A stretch of DNA of 64,000 nucleotides from Owenia fusiformis (lineage: Eukaryota > Annelida > Polychaeta > Sabellida > Oweniidae): assembly GCA_903813345.2 (NCBI GenBank), contig CAIIXF020000009.1, forward strand, positions 560,001-624,000, given 5' to 3'. Made by a program: the position numbers and the translations under genes. Position 1 is the stretch's first letter. The number at the start of each line of letters is the position of its first letter. Under the pieces are notes generated by a model. It searched no databases. It saw nothing but the letters and a program-made list of their open reading frames with translations, and was not told where the DNA came from. Positions 23,711 through 37,500 of the stretch are shown piece after piece.

Positions 23711-24821
23711 ATCAATAATATGTAAGAGGACAGTACTATTCAGGGATCAGGAAGATGATGTATGAATTATTTCATGTTATGAACACATCTATGGAATATT
23801 TATCACAATAACCATGGTAACAGTGCTAAGGTGATAAGTGTAGAGTTTATCTCCTTAATTGTGGCAAGAATGACTGAATTTTATATTGTTTCCATGTAGT
23901 GTATGGAATGGAGTGAATACCCGGGATGCAGTTTGAAAATCTGAAATTATTGTGTTTAAAAACATGGGAGTAAAGATATAGATATACTTGTCTTAATGTC
24001 ATTTATGTATGTTTTATATATAGTTCTATTATCGATCATGTTAAAAGGCTAGTAAAAAAACATTTTCATGCAGCTTGATCTGGATGACTACATACAACAT
24101 ACTTTTCAGAAACAAAACAGAATTTTTACTTTACCTTTGGGAAGCATGATTGATTATCCCTTTTTCCCTTTTACTAGCCTGCCTCATGTTCAAGAATATA
24201 TGGACTAATACTATTAGAATGCTTCTATTTTGCCAATTTTGTAAATATTAAATACACACTAAACAGTGAAATATGTAACACATTTGTAAGCTGTACAAAT
24301 ACTCTATATCAATATAAAAATGTGTAAAATCCAATGATTAAGAATGTTGTGTTGTTTAGCTTGGAAAATATGAGTAAAAAAGTGTTGGATACATTTTCAG
24401 CCTGATCTACCTGAAATATTTCTGCTCCTACTTCAGTTTTAACATAATAGTGTTGGTATTTGGATAATATTTTACTGTAAACCTACTAACAAAATCTACC
24501 CGAACCACCATGCAGTGATCTCCCCAGCACTAAAGCAAGATGGTGCAGCACCCACCTGAGATTTTGGAAATAGGCTTGCACCCACTTGAAAATTAGAAAA
24601 ATCTTGGAATATTATATCCTTGGGAGATCACTGTCATGGTTGAAAAATGAATAGATGGCACCACTTAAATCACCCTTAGCAAATTCATTTACCACTTATT
24701 TACTCTACCAGATAAAGAGAAATCTGAGTGTGTCTAACAAAATGATACCAACAGACCCTTTTCCCGGCCAGTCACTAAAATCTGAGCTTAGGACAGCACT
24801 GATTAGAATATCTCAGTATTA
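23711..24821. other. PCNA 3' region and intergenic DNA
   Basis: Presumed PCNA 3' untranslated region followed by AT-rich DNA. ATTAAA near 24247 is the best polyadenylation candidate. The 24655-24843 frame has no recognisable similarity. Confidence 0.5.
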
Positions 24822-27030
24822 TACACCGCTCAAAAAAAGTTGAGGACCAGTCTTTTTCCTCATTTCAGTTTATTCTCTCCAATACAATAGGTGAAAACTT
24901 GCTGTCGATGAATTAAAAAAAACATCATTGATTTTATCAAAGTATTAGCTAAACACTTAGCATGCAGAAAGTAAAACAATTCAATTTTCTACTCTGTCCC
25001 ATTTCCCATTGGTTTACATGGGTTCTACCATTTTTAAAGAACCGGTCCATTTAACAGACTATTGGTCCACTTAGACTTTTTCTGAAAAACTCATTCTTCC
25101 ATTTACTTTTAAAACTGATTGCAAGTTGTAGGTGAACCTTTCTTCTTGAGATGTGCAATTTCAAAAAGTGGTATAAGTTCTCCATTTCTTTGAAACATTG
25201 GCAGTAAGAACCCCTATCACAAGGCTGTCTGAATATGGGTACACATTATGTTTACCATCAAAATAATATCAAAACTTATCATTACATAGAATTTAATATA
25301 TGGAACATATGGCATACACGTATTCGGAGAAGAAAATTGACAAAATCTAGCAATGTATGTAGTTTACCTATGCAAATCTAGAAAACATTGTCATTTTTCG
25401 TTCACTTTGTTATCAAGTTTTAGCATGGTGCTCATTCCCTTTCATTGAAAAGTTAACCGTCAGCTCACACTCCCACAAAAATATATTGAAACTATAATGC
25501 AGAGACTGTAAAGTAGCTTCTCTGCAAATATCATTTTTGTGGAAGTTTGGGCTCACCACTAAAACTTAACTTTTGTGATGAAAATAAGCCTGACTGGTTT
25601 ATGTTTTCAATATGGCTGCTAACCTGGGCATACATGTTCACTACATAACTGCATGTACAGATTAGGCCATCCAAAATTAATTATATGTTGGCATTCTGAT
25701 GAAGAGCCTTATATTAAAAACTACCTTCATTTATTTAAAGGGTTTTATATATTATTTAAGAGTGAAAATGCAATAACACATTGTGCCAAAGCAAGTAACA
25801 CACCTCTTGAGTTCAGATGACCTTGTTAATGAAGTTTATATACATGTACATGTAGTTTTTAATCAATCTTGGAACTCATTTCGCTACAATATAATCCAAG
25901 ATCACAATTCCCTTTGTCATTTATATACATTACAAGTAGAGAGTACATGGGAACATTTTGTTTTTTCTGAAAACATAGAATTTAGTGACATTATTATAAG
26001 AAAATATTTGAATGGCCTAAGTGTTTTTCTAAATAGGGAATAAGTAGAAATTATTTTAGACAATCCTTCGAGTGTCATGCCATTCATACATGATGCTGCC
26101 TTATATTTTATGATATATATTGAGAGAGGATTTCTCTGATATATTTGTGTTTCAAATATGGGAACTGCAAATTGGCAAATAACTTAAAAGTAAGTGTACA
26201 TTCAAACATTTTAATTTCAAATGCCAAATAAAATGCCAAATGCCAATGGGCATTTAGTAAAAGTGACCCTATTACTATTTAGAATAGGGCAAACATGTTT
26301 AGAAAACTGGCGAGAAGCAATTGAAATAAGAAAATCCATTCTTTTTGAAGTGCCCTTGTGTGCATTTAATTTCAGTCATTTTATCCTAATTGCCCATGCG
26401 CATTTAAAATAATAATCACATCCCAACTCTTAAAACATGCTTAGGATACTGTAAGAGTCTCAAAAGGCAACAAGAACATTCATTTTTGAAACAAGAAAAT
26501 TTAGTCCCCCTAAAAATGCCCATATCGGTATTTATTCTCAAGATTTTCAGGTAATTGCCCGTGATAATTTATTAATAAAATTTTTTTTATTTCTATTCAC
26601 ATGTCTTTTTATCAGTCACAATCAAATAAAGCCAATTGCTCTCATTTCTTGGATTAGAAACAGTAAGATTTTGACAAAAATAGCAACTCTCAAAGTTGAC
26701 CTTTAAACCACCCTAGTGTCAAGGTCAAATGTCAAACTCTCAGAAATCACATTTTAAGTAATGAGTCATACTTCCTCTTCAATTCCATGTCAATATATAC
26801 TTGTTTTGTAAGGGGGCTAAAAGAGGGGTTTACCGCCACCTGTCCTTTTTTTGACACATTGTAAGGGAGATTATATTGAAAATTATCTGAAATACTAGAG
26901 AATAGTCAAGGTGCATATTTGTTTACATTATCAGTTTTTGTTTTATTTCGGGCTTAGAAAATAGAGTTCAAACATACATGGGGTTTAACATGTATTTTGA
27001 GGAGAAAGACTGGCCCTTAACTTTTTTTAT
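24822..27030. mobile_element. 2.2-kb element with Tc1-like inverted termini
   Basis: The left end reads CAAAAAAAGTTGAGGACCAG then TCTTTTTCCTCA (from 24831). The right end carries the reverse complement with few changes (about 26999-27029). A smaller imperfect inverted repeat (about 25420-25580) lies inside. Frames at 25783-26043 and 26221-26412 match no transposase I know. Probably a non-autonomous derivative. Confidence 0.55.
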
Positions 27031-28585
27031 GTTTAAAAATTGAAAATGGCCATGCCCTAAACCTAATCAGAAGTTTTATTTAGATCTTTCCCAGCAGCAC
27101 AAAATGACAATTTAGCACTTGAAAAAAAGACGAAAAAATATGAAAAAATGAAGTATAAAACAAAAAGCTCAATACATTCAATATTTACATTTATTTTAAT
27201 ATCTACAAAGAATAGCCAAATATAACATTATTTTTATGTACATATCACAATTTTCATGAGAACATACATACATGTATTATGTACAAGAACAGTACAACAC
27301 AACTTTGAAACAATTATGTACAAAAATATTTTGAAACAATATTCCATGATTCAATACTGTTTTTCAGTTACAACAATCCTTTTGAAAAATTTGATTACAA
27401 ATCGTAAACAGCTTCCTAATAACTAGGAAATGCCAAGTTACATTCTTGAAGATTAATATTTACAGAACATCTAGCTAAAGGATGCATAAGGCAGAGATTG
27501 CATTGAAACATGGAAAAGCAAGGAAAAACAACATCATTTCTACTAATGTACAGAGGTGTGCAATTGTCTTAAACAGCCACTCCTTCACAAGAGAGAACAA
27601 GAGAAAAAGCCGACAGCACCTTTCCAGTTTACAATGATGACGTAGTACTTACATTTATAAATCCATTGTTTCTGTAATCATGATTAAAAATTCTGAATGT
27701 AGTTACGTTTTGATAAGGACATTACTGTTTATTTATTTAGGGCGGAAATGGGATACACTTATTACTTTCATGATTTTTTGTTCACAAATATTGCTAACTA
27801 CAGGGTATGCCATCATAAATCCGAAATCTAACTAATATACTCAAGCTTCCATCATTCCCCAAAAGGGGTCACTGGAAATTTCAACTGACACACATCCAAT
27901 CCAAATAGAGTTTTACAGTTGTACAAAATGCAAGTAAAATCAAGTCTGTATAACATTTATAACTTGTAATTCAGTGTCATAATGTATTTTTAGAGCATCA
28001 AATATAAGAATTAGAATAGAAAAGTTCTGTAGTTATAGAACATACATAAAGTTATAATATTGTAAAATAGACATAATACATATATCATTCTAATAACCCT
28101 GAAGTGTCCATAACATAAATACTTAGCAAAAATGCTTTAAAAACATATTCAAAAGTCTTCCTGTTGTATTCTCAACGTGAAGCATTCCTTTATGTTCACA
28201 AACTTAAAATCTTCATGTGAAGGGTCCAGATTATTCATTTCACCTGGGGGTCATTAACAGAAACTTTGTAAAGTTATGAAATCGTAAATCAATTGTAACC
28301 ATGGATATAATGACGTCACAGTTAGAGAACAATGGACTTTAATAAATCTGAACTTTAAGAAGGTTCTGTTAATGGGCCCCTGGCCCTTAATTCGAAAAAA
28401 GCAACTCCAGGGAGAGGCAAATCTCTCCTAACACAACTTATTTTATCAAATAGTTGTCATTGTGAACATAACTTGATAGAAATAACCGGAAGAAGAAGTG
28501 TCCCATTTTTGTCACATTTGAGTATGATGTCACATTAGAATATTATTTCACATTTGAGTATGTCACATTAGATTGTGATGTCACA
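27031..28585 (-). other. Probable IQCE 3' untranslated region
   Basis: No coding sequence. On the minus strand an AATAAA signal (TTTATT on the plus strand near 27188) lies about 1.4 kb after the IQCE stop and could end the transcript. Short repeats of TGATGTCACATTAGAATA lie just after the stop codon (28500-28585). Confidence 0.4.
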
Positions 28586-31500
28586 TTAGAATATGATGTC
28601 ATCATCATCATCATCGTCGCTGATTGTTGCTTTGACTGGTGTTCGTCGACCTGTGCTACCTCTGGGTGAACTCCGCTGTAATAAAAATGATTGAACATAT
28701 TGACTGAAGGGAGAAAGTGTAATCTGTAAATATATGAAATAATTTCAGTGATGTTTATCCTGATGTCGAATTACACTTTCCAACTGAACAATATTAATCT
28801 AAGTCTGTGGATCATCATGTGAAAATCCAATCATTACTCAATAATTTGATATCATGGTATAAAATGCTGGTTCTTTGGCATTTGAATATTTTGATCAATA
28901 CAGTAGTATTCCCTTTGTTCTCTTGTCCCTATTATTGCTGCCCAGTATACAGTATAAAAACCATATTCAATCCCTTCCAGTAAATAGCCTCTATATCTTT
29001 CTCCTGATGGTGAATGCTATTTTCTATTGATACAATTAATCATGGATCATTTGTTCTGATTTTTTCTGACAATGAGAATAAAGAAATGAACTTACAGTTT
29101 TGCCAGACATTGGACGAGATGATGCATGGGACCTGACAGAACTTCTTGCGGAATGTGGTGAAGATGGGTGATGGGCTGATGACCTCCGAGAAGATGAATT
29201 CATTATAACGCTGTCTGAGTCTTCCTCCTCCCCAGCAGAGTCTAAACCTGGAGAAATGATTGAAACTTTGAATATGTTTATTTATTTAGTTTGAATATGT
29301 TTATTTATTATATGGGTCAAACTTTGATTACATTCATAATGTAAAAGGATGAGTCGGGAGTATGTCATTTTTGGTCCCTCGCTGTATGTATAAACATTTT
29401 GTACAACTATTCTAATTATATTTATTAATAAGAATTATGCACTTTTTATGAGGGCTCTCAGACGAAAGATGGCAGATTAAGATTTGATAATGCGTGTGAT
29501 TGAGTTGACCAGGAATCCCACAATTTTAATACAATCATATTTGACCCACGATAAGCAAATAAAAAAGTGAACTCCCTTGGCGACAGCTGGCCTACTGTTA
29601 ATATACTAATTAACATCGTACCTGTCTTCCAAACCAAAATAAGGAAAAAACACAATTATTTCAAGGCATTGTTGTTTAGGGCAGTTAAAATGGAACAGAA
29701 AAACAGATCTGTTAAATGTGCATTGACCTCTTGACTTGACCTAGTACAGATCCTACCAAATTGTTTAAAACCCCCTTAGACATGAGTCAATGGAACATAG
29801 TCATGAGATAAAATTGTTCATAATACAATATAAAGTATTGACTACATGCCTGTGTACATAATACTATTGAAATATAACAAGGCAAAATGGCACTTTGTAA
29901 TGGAATGACAGCATGAAATGTTACCTCGACTACTGAATCGACTGCTCCTCTCAGACATTGGGGTGGAGGGCCTGAAATCAAACAAATTAAATTAGAATTA
30001 TGAATAATATCGATTTTTTACCAGTCAGAAATAAGAGGACATGTACACACCACAATAATTATATAAGTATATTAGTTTATTGCAACTAAGGAATGGAATC
30101 CAATCATCAACAGTCATGGAAAAACAAAGTTAACTGCGTTATAGTTTGACCCGCTCCCCTCATCCAACGAAATTTTAAAATGGTGATTTGTCCATCCTCC
30201 GATCACAGGGCTTCGAAATCCAGAATATGTTCTTTCTTTTTACCCCCTGCTATAAGCAGCCAGCATTTCCCCGCTTAAGAACTTGCAATCTGATTGGCTG
30301 TCGCAACACTGCAACAATAATCATGTATAAGTCATTGTGCATAATTAGATCACGTGATTCAGTTAAATCGGGCGCTTCCAAATTGATTATAGCAGGGGGA
30401 AGAAGGAGGTACGGATTCTTGATACCTGCTTAGGAGGATTTGTCGTACATAAAAATAATCAACACAGTTTGCTTATGTATCTAACCACTCCCCCTCATGA
30501 AATTACCCTGGTTATTCAACAACTGTTGAAAATCGAACACCTTCCCTATTACTAAAATATACTAGAAAGAAGCTAGAAAAACAGTTATTTCAAAATCTCA
30601 GATAAATGCGACTTGCACTCAGTGATTAAACAGAAGTATCAATTTGTATAGTATAAACACATATGGAGAAGAAATGTTATGTATTCATTGTATTTCACAC
30701 ACTAAATATCACACATCTAAACATTGTCACAATGTGAAGTTTCAATTCATTAAGAGAAAGCCTAAATTCAAAATAGCGTCCAAATCTCTTATTTTTGTCT
30801 GATAGTATGTGTCGCTTGTATAAGCATACAGTACCTAGCTTTCAGTTGATCTTTACGAGCCTGGTGGCCCCGGAATGTTGACTGAATATAGAGGGCAGCA
30901 TCATCCAATTCTGGATCAGATTCGGAGAGCTGGTATGTAGGTGGCGTTAAAGGCCTGTACACAACACAGAACACACTGTTAGAGATATGAACACACACAC
31001 AAAAGTAAATGCATCTATGAAAAATCTATGAGAAATGATATGAATTTTTGAGAAGAAAAGTTGAAGCATCAAACACATATTATAGATTGACAGTGCAAAA
31101 GCATGGTGCAATTTTAGAATGCAGAATGTTTTGAAAAAAATAATTTCTAGAAGCTGAAGTTTATATTATAAGATATCATAAGATAACACAATATAATAAG
31201 ACAATATAGACCTTTAAAATAGTTTTAATTGTTATGTATCAATTGCATATGCCAATTGCTATAAATGCCAATGTCAGCTGCAAATAGCCAGTAAAAAACA
31301 ACATTGGCTGAAACAACATGTCATCATTTTCTGGTGGGAAAACACTATCAATTTGAATCATATTTAATATAATGAAATTCAATTAATTACTTTTTGCACT
31401 AATAATTTTTCTCACGTCATGAAATGTAATACCTTCGTCTCATTTGCTCCTTGCGAGAAATATGGCCTCGAAAAGATGACTGGATCAATTCCGCAGCGCT

Positions 31501-34500
31501 GTCAGCCTCACTATCAGTTACGTCTGAATCATTATTTTGATTCATATAGCGGCGCCGTGCTGAATGACCTCTGATTGCTGATTGGATGGTTTCCACAGCC
31601 TGGAGTTACAAGAATAAAATCATAATTTCATAGTTTTCAAAGTTTAGACACATTAAATTAAAATAAAAAACAGAAACATTAAAAAACATATTTAGAATAG
31701 ATACATAAGGGTTATGTACTGGGAGGTTTTGGACACAGGGTTTATCCCAGGGATAAACTCTGTATCCGAAACTGACCGTACATAACAGATGTATTCCATA
31801 GGAAGGATACAGCATATATCCAGTTACATAACGAGCTGGAATATATAGGTACACTTTATATTCCCACTCGTTATGTACTTATTACCTCAGTAGGTATGAA
31901 ATAAAAAAGGATATGAGAAATACGTCTAGAAGGATGTGAGAAATATGTCTAGAATTGAAAAGTGACTTGAATACAAAATAATATTTACTAATTTTAGATA
32001 ACATTTTAGCTATTTAATTTGCTTTGACCTAATTACTGAAAGCAACTAAGAGAGGGAAAAACTATTTATTAAAATGCAATCAAAACAATCTGCTTTAATA
32101 GTTAGCCAAATAGAGCAATCTGACATTTAGAATTACTTATGGTCATCACAACCAAACAGTCCACTATTTCAAATAACAAACAAATTATCTCAAATGAACC
32201 ACATGTATTACAAATGAACCACTTGTATACAAAATGAACCACATGTTTACCAAATGAACCACATGTATTCTCAAATGAACCACATGTATTCCAAATACAC
32301 CACTTGTGCACCAAATGAACCACTTTTATACCAAATGTAAATCTCATGTATTCCAAATATTTCAAATAAACCACATATATTCCAAATGCACCAAATGAGC
32401 CACATCCATTCAAAAAGAAAAAAAATTACTCCCAATATACCCACACAAAATGATCTTAACTAAAGCATAAACTTAACTATCTTATCAGTATATTTATATC
32501 AGAAATCAGAAAAGCCTCTAAAACAAAGGTAAAAAGCAGTATACATAAACAATTATATAACAAAATAAAGCAAATAAGTGCAGAAGAAAAAAATTGAAAT
32601 ATGTAATTCCTATAAGGTGCAAATGCATGTATTAATATAAGCATATCACATGTGTAACACAATTTAGGCAACAAATCAGAAGTGTAACATAGCATATCAG
32701 TATCATCACATAGCAAAAATGTAACATCACATGGCACAACTGTAACATCACATTGCAAACTGTAACATCACATTACAAACTGTAACATCACATGGCACAA
32801 CTGTAACATCACATTGCAAACTATAACATCGCATTGCAAACTGTAACATCACATCGCAAACTGTAACATCACATTGCAAACTGTAACGTCACATTGCACA
32901 ACTGTAACATCACATTGCAAACTGTAACGTCACATTGCACAACTGTAACATCACATTGCAAAACTGTAACGTCACATTGCACAACTATATCATCACATTG
33001 CAAACTGTAACATCACATTGAAAACTGTAACATCAAGCCATCAAACTTTGAACATACATCATCAGTTTCTCTTTCATTACAGCGTCCTTTGTAATCTATC
33101 CACCCACTTTGAATTTTTCTTGCTGCACGATTCTCCGTAAATTGACGAACTTTCTTATTTTGTGTGTGTCGCCTTTCAACCTATAATATTTGAAAACCAG
33201 GATATGGTTGACATATTTTCCTTGCTCCATACACCATGCTTTTTTATCATCGATTCAAATATTCAGATAATTGTTTCTGCCAGAAATTTTTTTTGATACA
33301 CAAAATGTTGATTCACCCTTCAGTTTTAATCCTCAACATATATATGAGCCTCGCCATGGGAAAACCGGTCTTATCAAAAAAAATTTAAATTGTGCTACAG
33401 AGCCAAAAATGCAACCGAGGAAAAATTGTTAAGACACAAGCCATGGCTCACCTGAAAGGTCTCTTTGTGCTTTTTAAGAACAAGGCACAGACGTGAACAA
33501 TATCATACCTAAAACACAGCAGTGTGACAGTAAAGAATTTGGGACGGAAAATCCAAAATGGCCACCTTAAAATTTACCCAGAATGCCCAAAAACTAATCA
33601 GTTCTTAACTTTGATATGTAGAAACATCCCTGAAATTTCAGATGAATCCGTCAAATGGTTTGGCTGGAAACCTGTAGACAATCTGGAAACCTGTAGACAA
33701 GTCTTAAAAGTGAAGATTTTAGGACAGAAAATCCAAAATGGCCACCTTAAAATTAACCCAGAATGCCCAAAAACTAATCAGTTGTTAACTTTGATACGTA
33801 GAAACATCCCTGTAAAGGACGATTCTCGGTTTGGAGAACGAATTTCATCAATCTAAATGAGCATTATCCCTGCTTCGGACAAATTTGATTTTTTTACATA
33901 ATATAGATTTGAATGTCTTCTTTTGAATAGTCATAATTTAATTTGGGTAATATTTCTAGATTTTTCGCAAAAAAATATTAGCGCAGTACACTGATGAACT
34001 TTTTTCCCCAAATCGAGGCTTGTATTTTATTGAATCGGTCAAATTGAGCGTTATCCCTGCTTCAGACCAATTTGTTATTTTTACATCTTGTAGATTTAAA
34101 TGTCCTCTTTTGAATATTCATAGTTTAATTTGGGTAATATTTCTATATTTTTCATAAAAAAAATTATTAGCCCAGGAGACTGTTCTCCAAACCGAGAATC
34201 GTCCTTTCAAATGAATCCGTCAAATGGTTTGGCTGGAAACCTGTAGACAAGTCTTGAAAGTGAAGATTTTAGGACGGAAAATCCAAAATGACCACCTTAA
34301 AATTTACCCAGAATGCCAAAAAACTAACCAGTTCTTAACTTTGATACGTAGAAACATCCCTGAAAATTCCAGATGAATCCGTCAAATGGTTTGGCTGGAA
34401 ACCTGTAGACAAGTCTTAAAAGTGAAGATTTTAGGACGGAAAATCCAAAATGGCCACCTTAAAATTTACCCAGAATGCCCAAAAACTAATCAGTTCTTAA

Positions 34501-37500
34501 CTTTGATACGTAGAAACATTCCTGAAAATTTCAGATGAATCTGTCAAATGGTTTGGCTGGAAACCTGTAGACAAGTCTTGAAAGTGAAGATTTTAGGACG
34601 GAAAATCCAAAATGGCCACCTTAAAATTTACCCAGAATGCCAAAAAACGAATCAGTTCTTAACTTTGATACGTAGAAACATCCCTGAAAATTTCAGATGA
34701 ATCCGTCAAATGGTTTGGCTGGAAACCTGTAGACAAGTCTTGAAAGTGAAGATTTTAGGACGGAAAATCCAAAATGGCCACCTTAAAATACCCAGAATGC
34801 CCAAAAACTAATCAGTTCTTAACTTTGATACGTAGAAACATTCCTGAAAATTTCAGATGAATCTGTCAAATGGTTTGGCTGGAAACCTGTAGACAAGCTG
34901 AAAAGTGAGACGCCGCCCGCCCGCCGCCCGCCCGCCCGCCCGTCAAGCTGACTACAATATCGTACCTTAGGTACGATAAAAACCATGGGCTTTCAATTAG
35001 ATAGTTGAAAGCCCATGGAAAAACAAAAAGTCAAAACATTGAAAAAATCTGTGAAAAGACCCCTTTTCCTGTGGCCTGGCTCATATATTGTTTTGCTTTC
35101 AATTCTAAAAGGTGCAACAGTGAACTAAAGACATATTACAACAAGTTTACTTGTGTATAATATAATATATACAAATATAATATCTAAAAAGAATAATTAT
35201 CTCAAATCAAATTAAATTAAGAAATGAGGTAAAAAATTTGTTTTAAAAAATAATTAATAACAATGATACAACAGAACATGCATGCCTAAAATCTGTCCTG
35301 TGAAATTCTACAAACAGAATGCATATTATTATATATCATCCTACAGGGTGTCTCGAAAGTATGCCCCCCCCCCAGGCAGACATATTCCAGTGTCCTCATG
35401 TGTCATGTATCATTTCAAAGCTTGTCCAAAGTTACATTGATTTGCCAAGTATCATGGTTTAACTCCCAAATGGAAAAAAGTTACAGTCATTTTAAAAGTT
35501 AGTGTTTTGTCAAAATAAAGTTCAATTTTACACCACATAACTAGTCAATGAGTCCCCCCTTGGCCATGTTAACAGCAGCAATTATTTTCAGATATGACCT
35601 TAAAAGCCCTTCAAATAGGGGTGTGAAATTTTATAACCCTCTCAAAACCTGTTTGTTAAGGCACTTTAGAAGAGTTTCCTTAGAGTTTCTACCCTCACCG
35701 TTCTCTTTTTCCAACTCAATATCCATCCGACCCGAAAAGAATTGCTGCTATTAAAGATGGCCCATAAGGACACATTGACTGTTGATTTGGTGTAAAATTG
35801 AACTTAATTTTGACCAAACACTAAATTTTGAAATGCCTGTAATTTTTTCACATTTGAGAGTTGAACTATGATACTTGGTGAATCAATGTAGCTTTGGATA
35901 AGCTTTAAAATGATATATGACACATACAGGGTGTTCCATATGTTTCAGGAATGATGCTGTGTTTTGTTGGTTTTCTTTTCAATCTAACTGAATTTTTGAC
36001 ACAATGTGTCTAAACATGTTTTAAATAAGTTGGGAAAGTTTCATATCGTGAAGTACAGTAGTCTTAATTATATGGTTGCTATAGTAACCTAGGGGTAGGG
36101 TAGGTGGAGCAGGTGTAAGAACGTGCAAAATATATGAAATATTTGTAAAAATAGTTTTTTTGTACCAAGTGTGACAAAGTATTAGGTTGTCAGAGTTGGA
36201 TCAAACTTGTCAGTAATTAAACAAAAATGAAGGTGGATTCCAAGAAAGTAAAAAAAAATGTAATCACCCTTGATCACATCACAATTTTAACAACTGTCAT
36301 GTCATGAGTCACAAAGGAGAATAAACACAGGTCACTTTGGACGAGTGGCCATCTTGAAAAGTGAAAAAGTCATTAGCAAAGGAAAACCTTCTACTTGGGC
36401 AACACACAACAATCTGTGACAAGACATGACATGTGTGAATAACAGTTTTCTGCAGCAGACACAATTCAACTCCTGACGAATGCACATGGGGACTCAATGA
36501 TGGTAACCTCTAGAGTGTATGAGTGGTACAAGCGGTTCAAATCTGGAAGGGAAACTGAGACCGATTATCCAAAATGTGGACATCCGAGAATAGTGAGAGC
36601 GCTAACTAATGCGGAAGGGATAGATGCTGAAAGGATGATGATGGCTTATAAAGGGTGTGATAACATTTTCAATTCCCAGGAATCCACCTTTATTCTTTTT
36701 AATTTCCAACAGGTTTGATGCAACTATGACAGATTAATACTTAGAACACTTTATACAAAAACTACTATTTTCACAAAAATGTCATGTTATGCGCGTTGTT
36801 ACACCTGCTCCACCTACCCTACCCCTAGGTTACTATAGCAACCATATTGTTCAGTCTACTGAGTTTCATGATATGAAATTTTTTCAACTTATTCACAACA
36901 TATTTGGACACATTTTGTCAAAAGATCAGCTAGATTGAAAAGAAAACCTATAAAATACAGCATCATTCCTGAAACATATGGAACACCCTGTACTATGACG
37001 ACACTGGTATATGTCTGACTAGGGGGGGGGCATACTTTCGGGACACTCTGTATATGAATTTTGGAAACTCATTATATGAAATAGATGGAGTTACTCCCTA
37101 TAAGATTCTTAATCCCAACTAACAGGGAAGATAAAAAGTATTGTTGACCAGTCACGTCATCTGAATACGTTTTATCTTCTCTACTACTGGGTATTATAGG
37201 TCGGCAGACTCAAGAACATGTCCGTTGACAGAATCAATTCCCCTTTGGAAATTGTTTCTGACCTTTTCTTTCATTTGTTTATATATGTTTACCTCGTCTT
37301 CGTCATCTTTTATCTTATGATCTCTCCAGCCGCGCTGAATTCTTTTAGCAGCATGGTTTTCTGTAAATTCCCGCACTTTACGATCTTGCTCTCGCCTGTC
37401 TCTCCGACTATTTGTGGTACGGTTTGTAGCACTAGAACGAGCTGTTCCATTGGTACGGTTTGTTGCAACACTTGTTCGACTCATGAGCGATTCTCTTGAA

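Noticed and set aside
32102-32413. Minus-strand frame with repeated CGSF
   Set aside because: Translation of the 18-20-bp minisatellite.
33524-33856. Plus-strand 110-codon frame
   Set aside because: It consists of two copies of the 160-bp satellite; no gene evidence.
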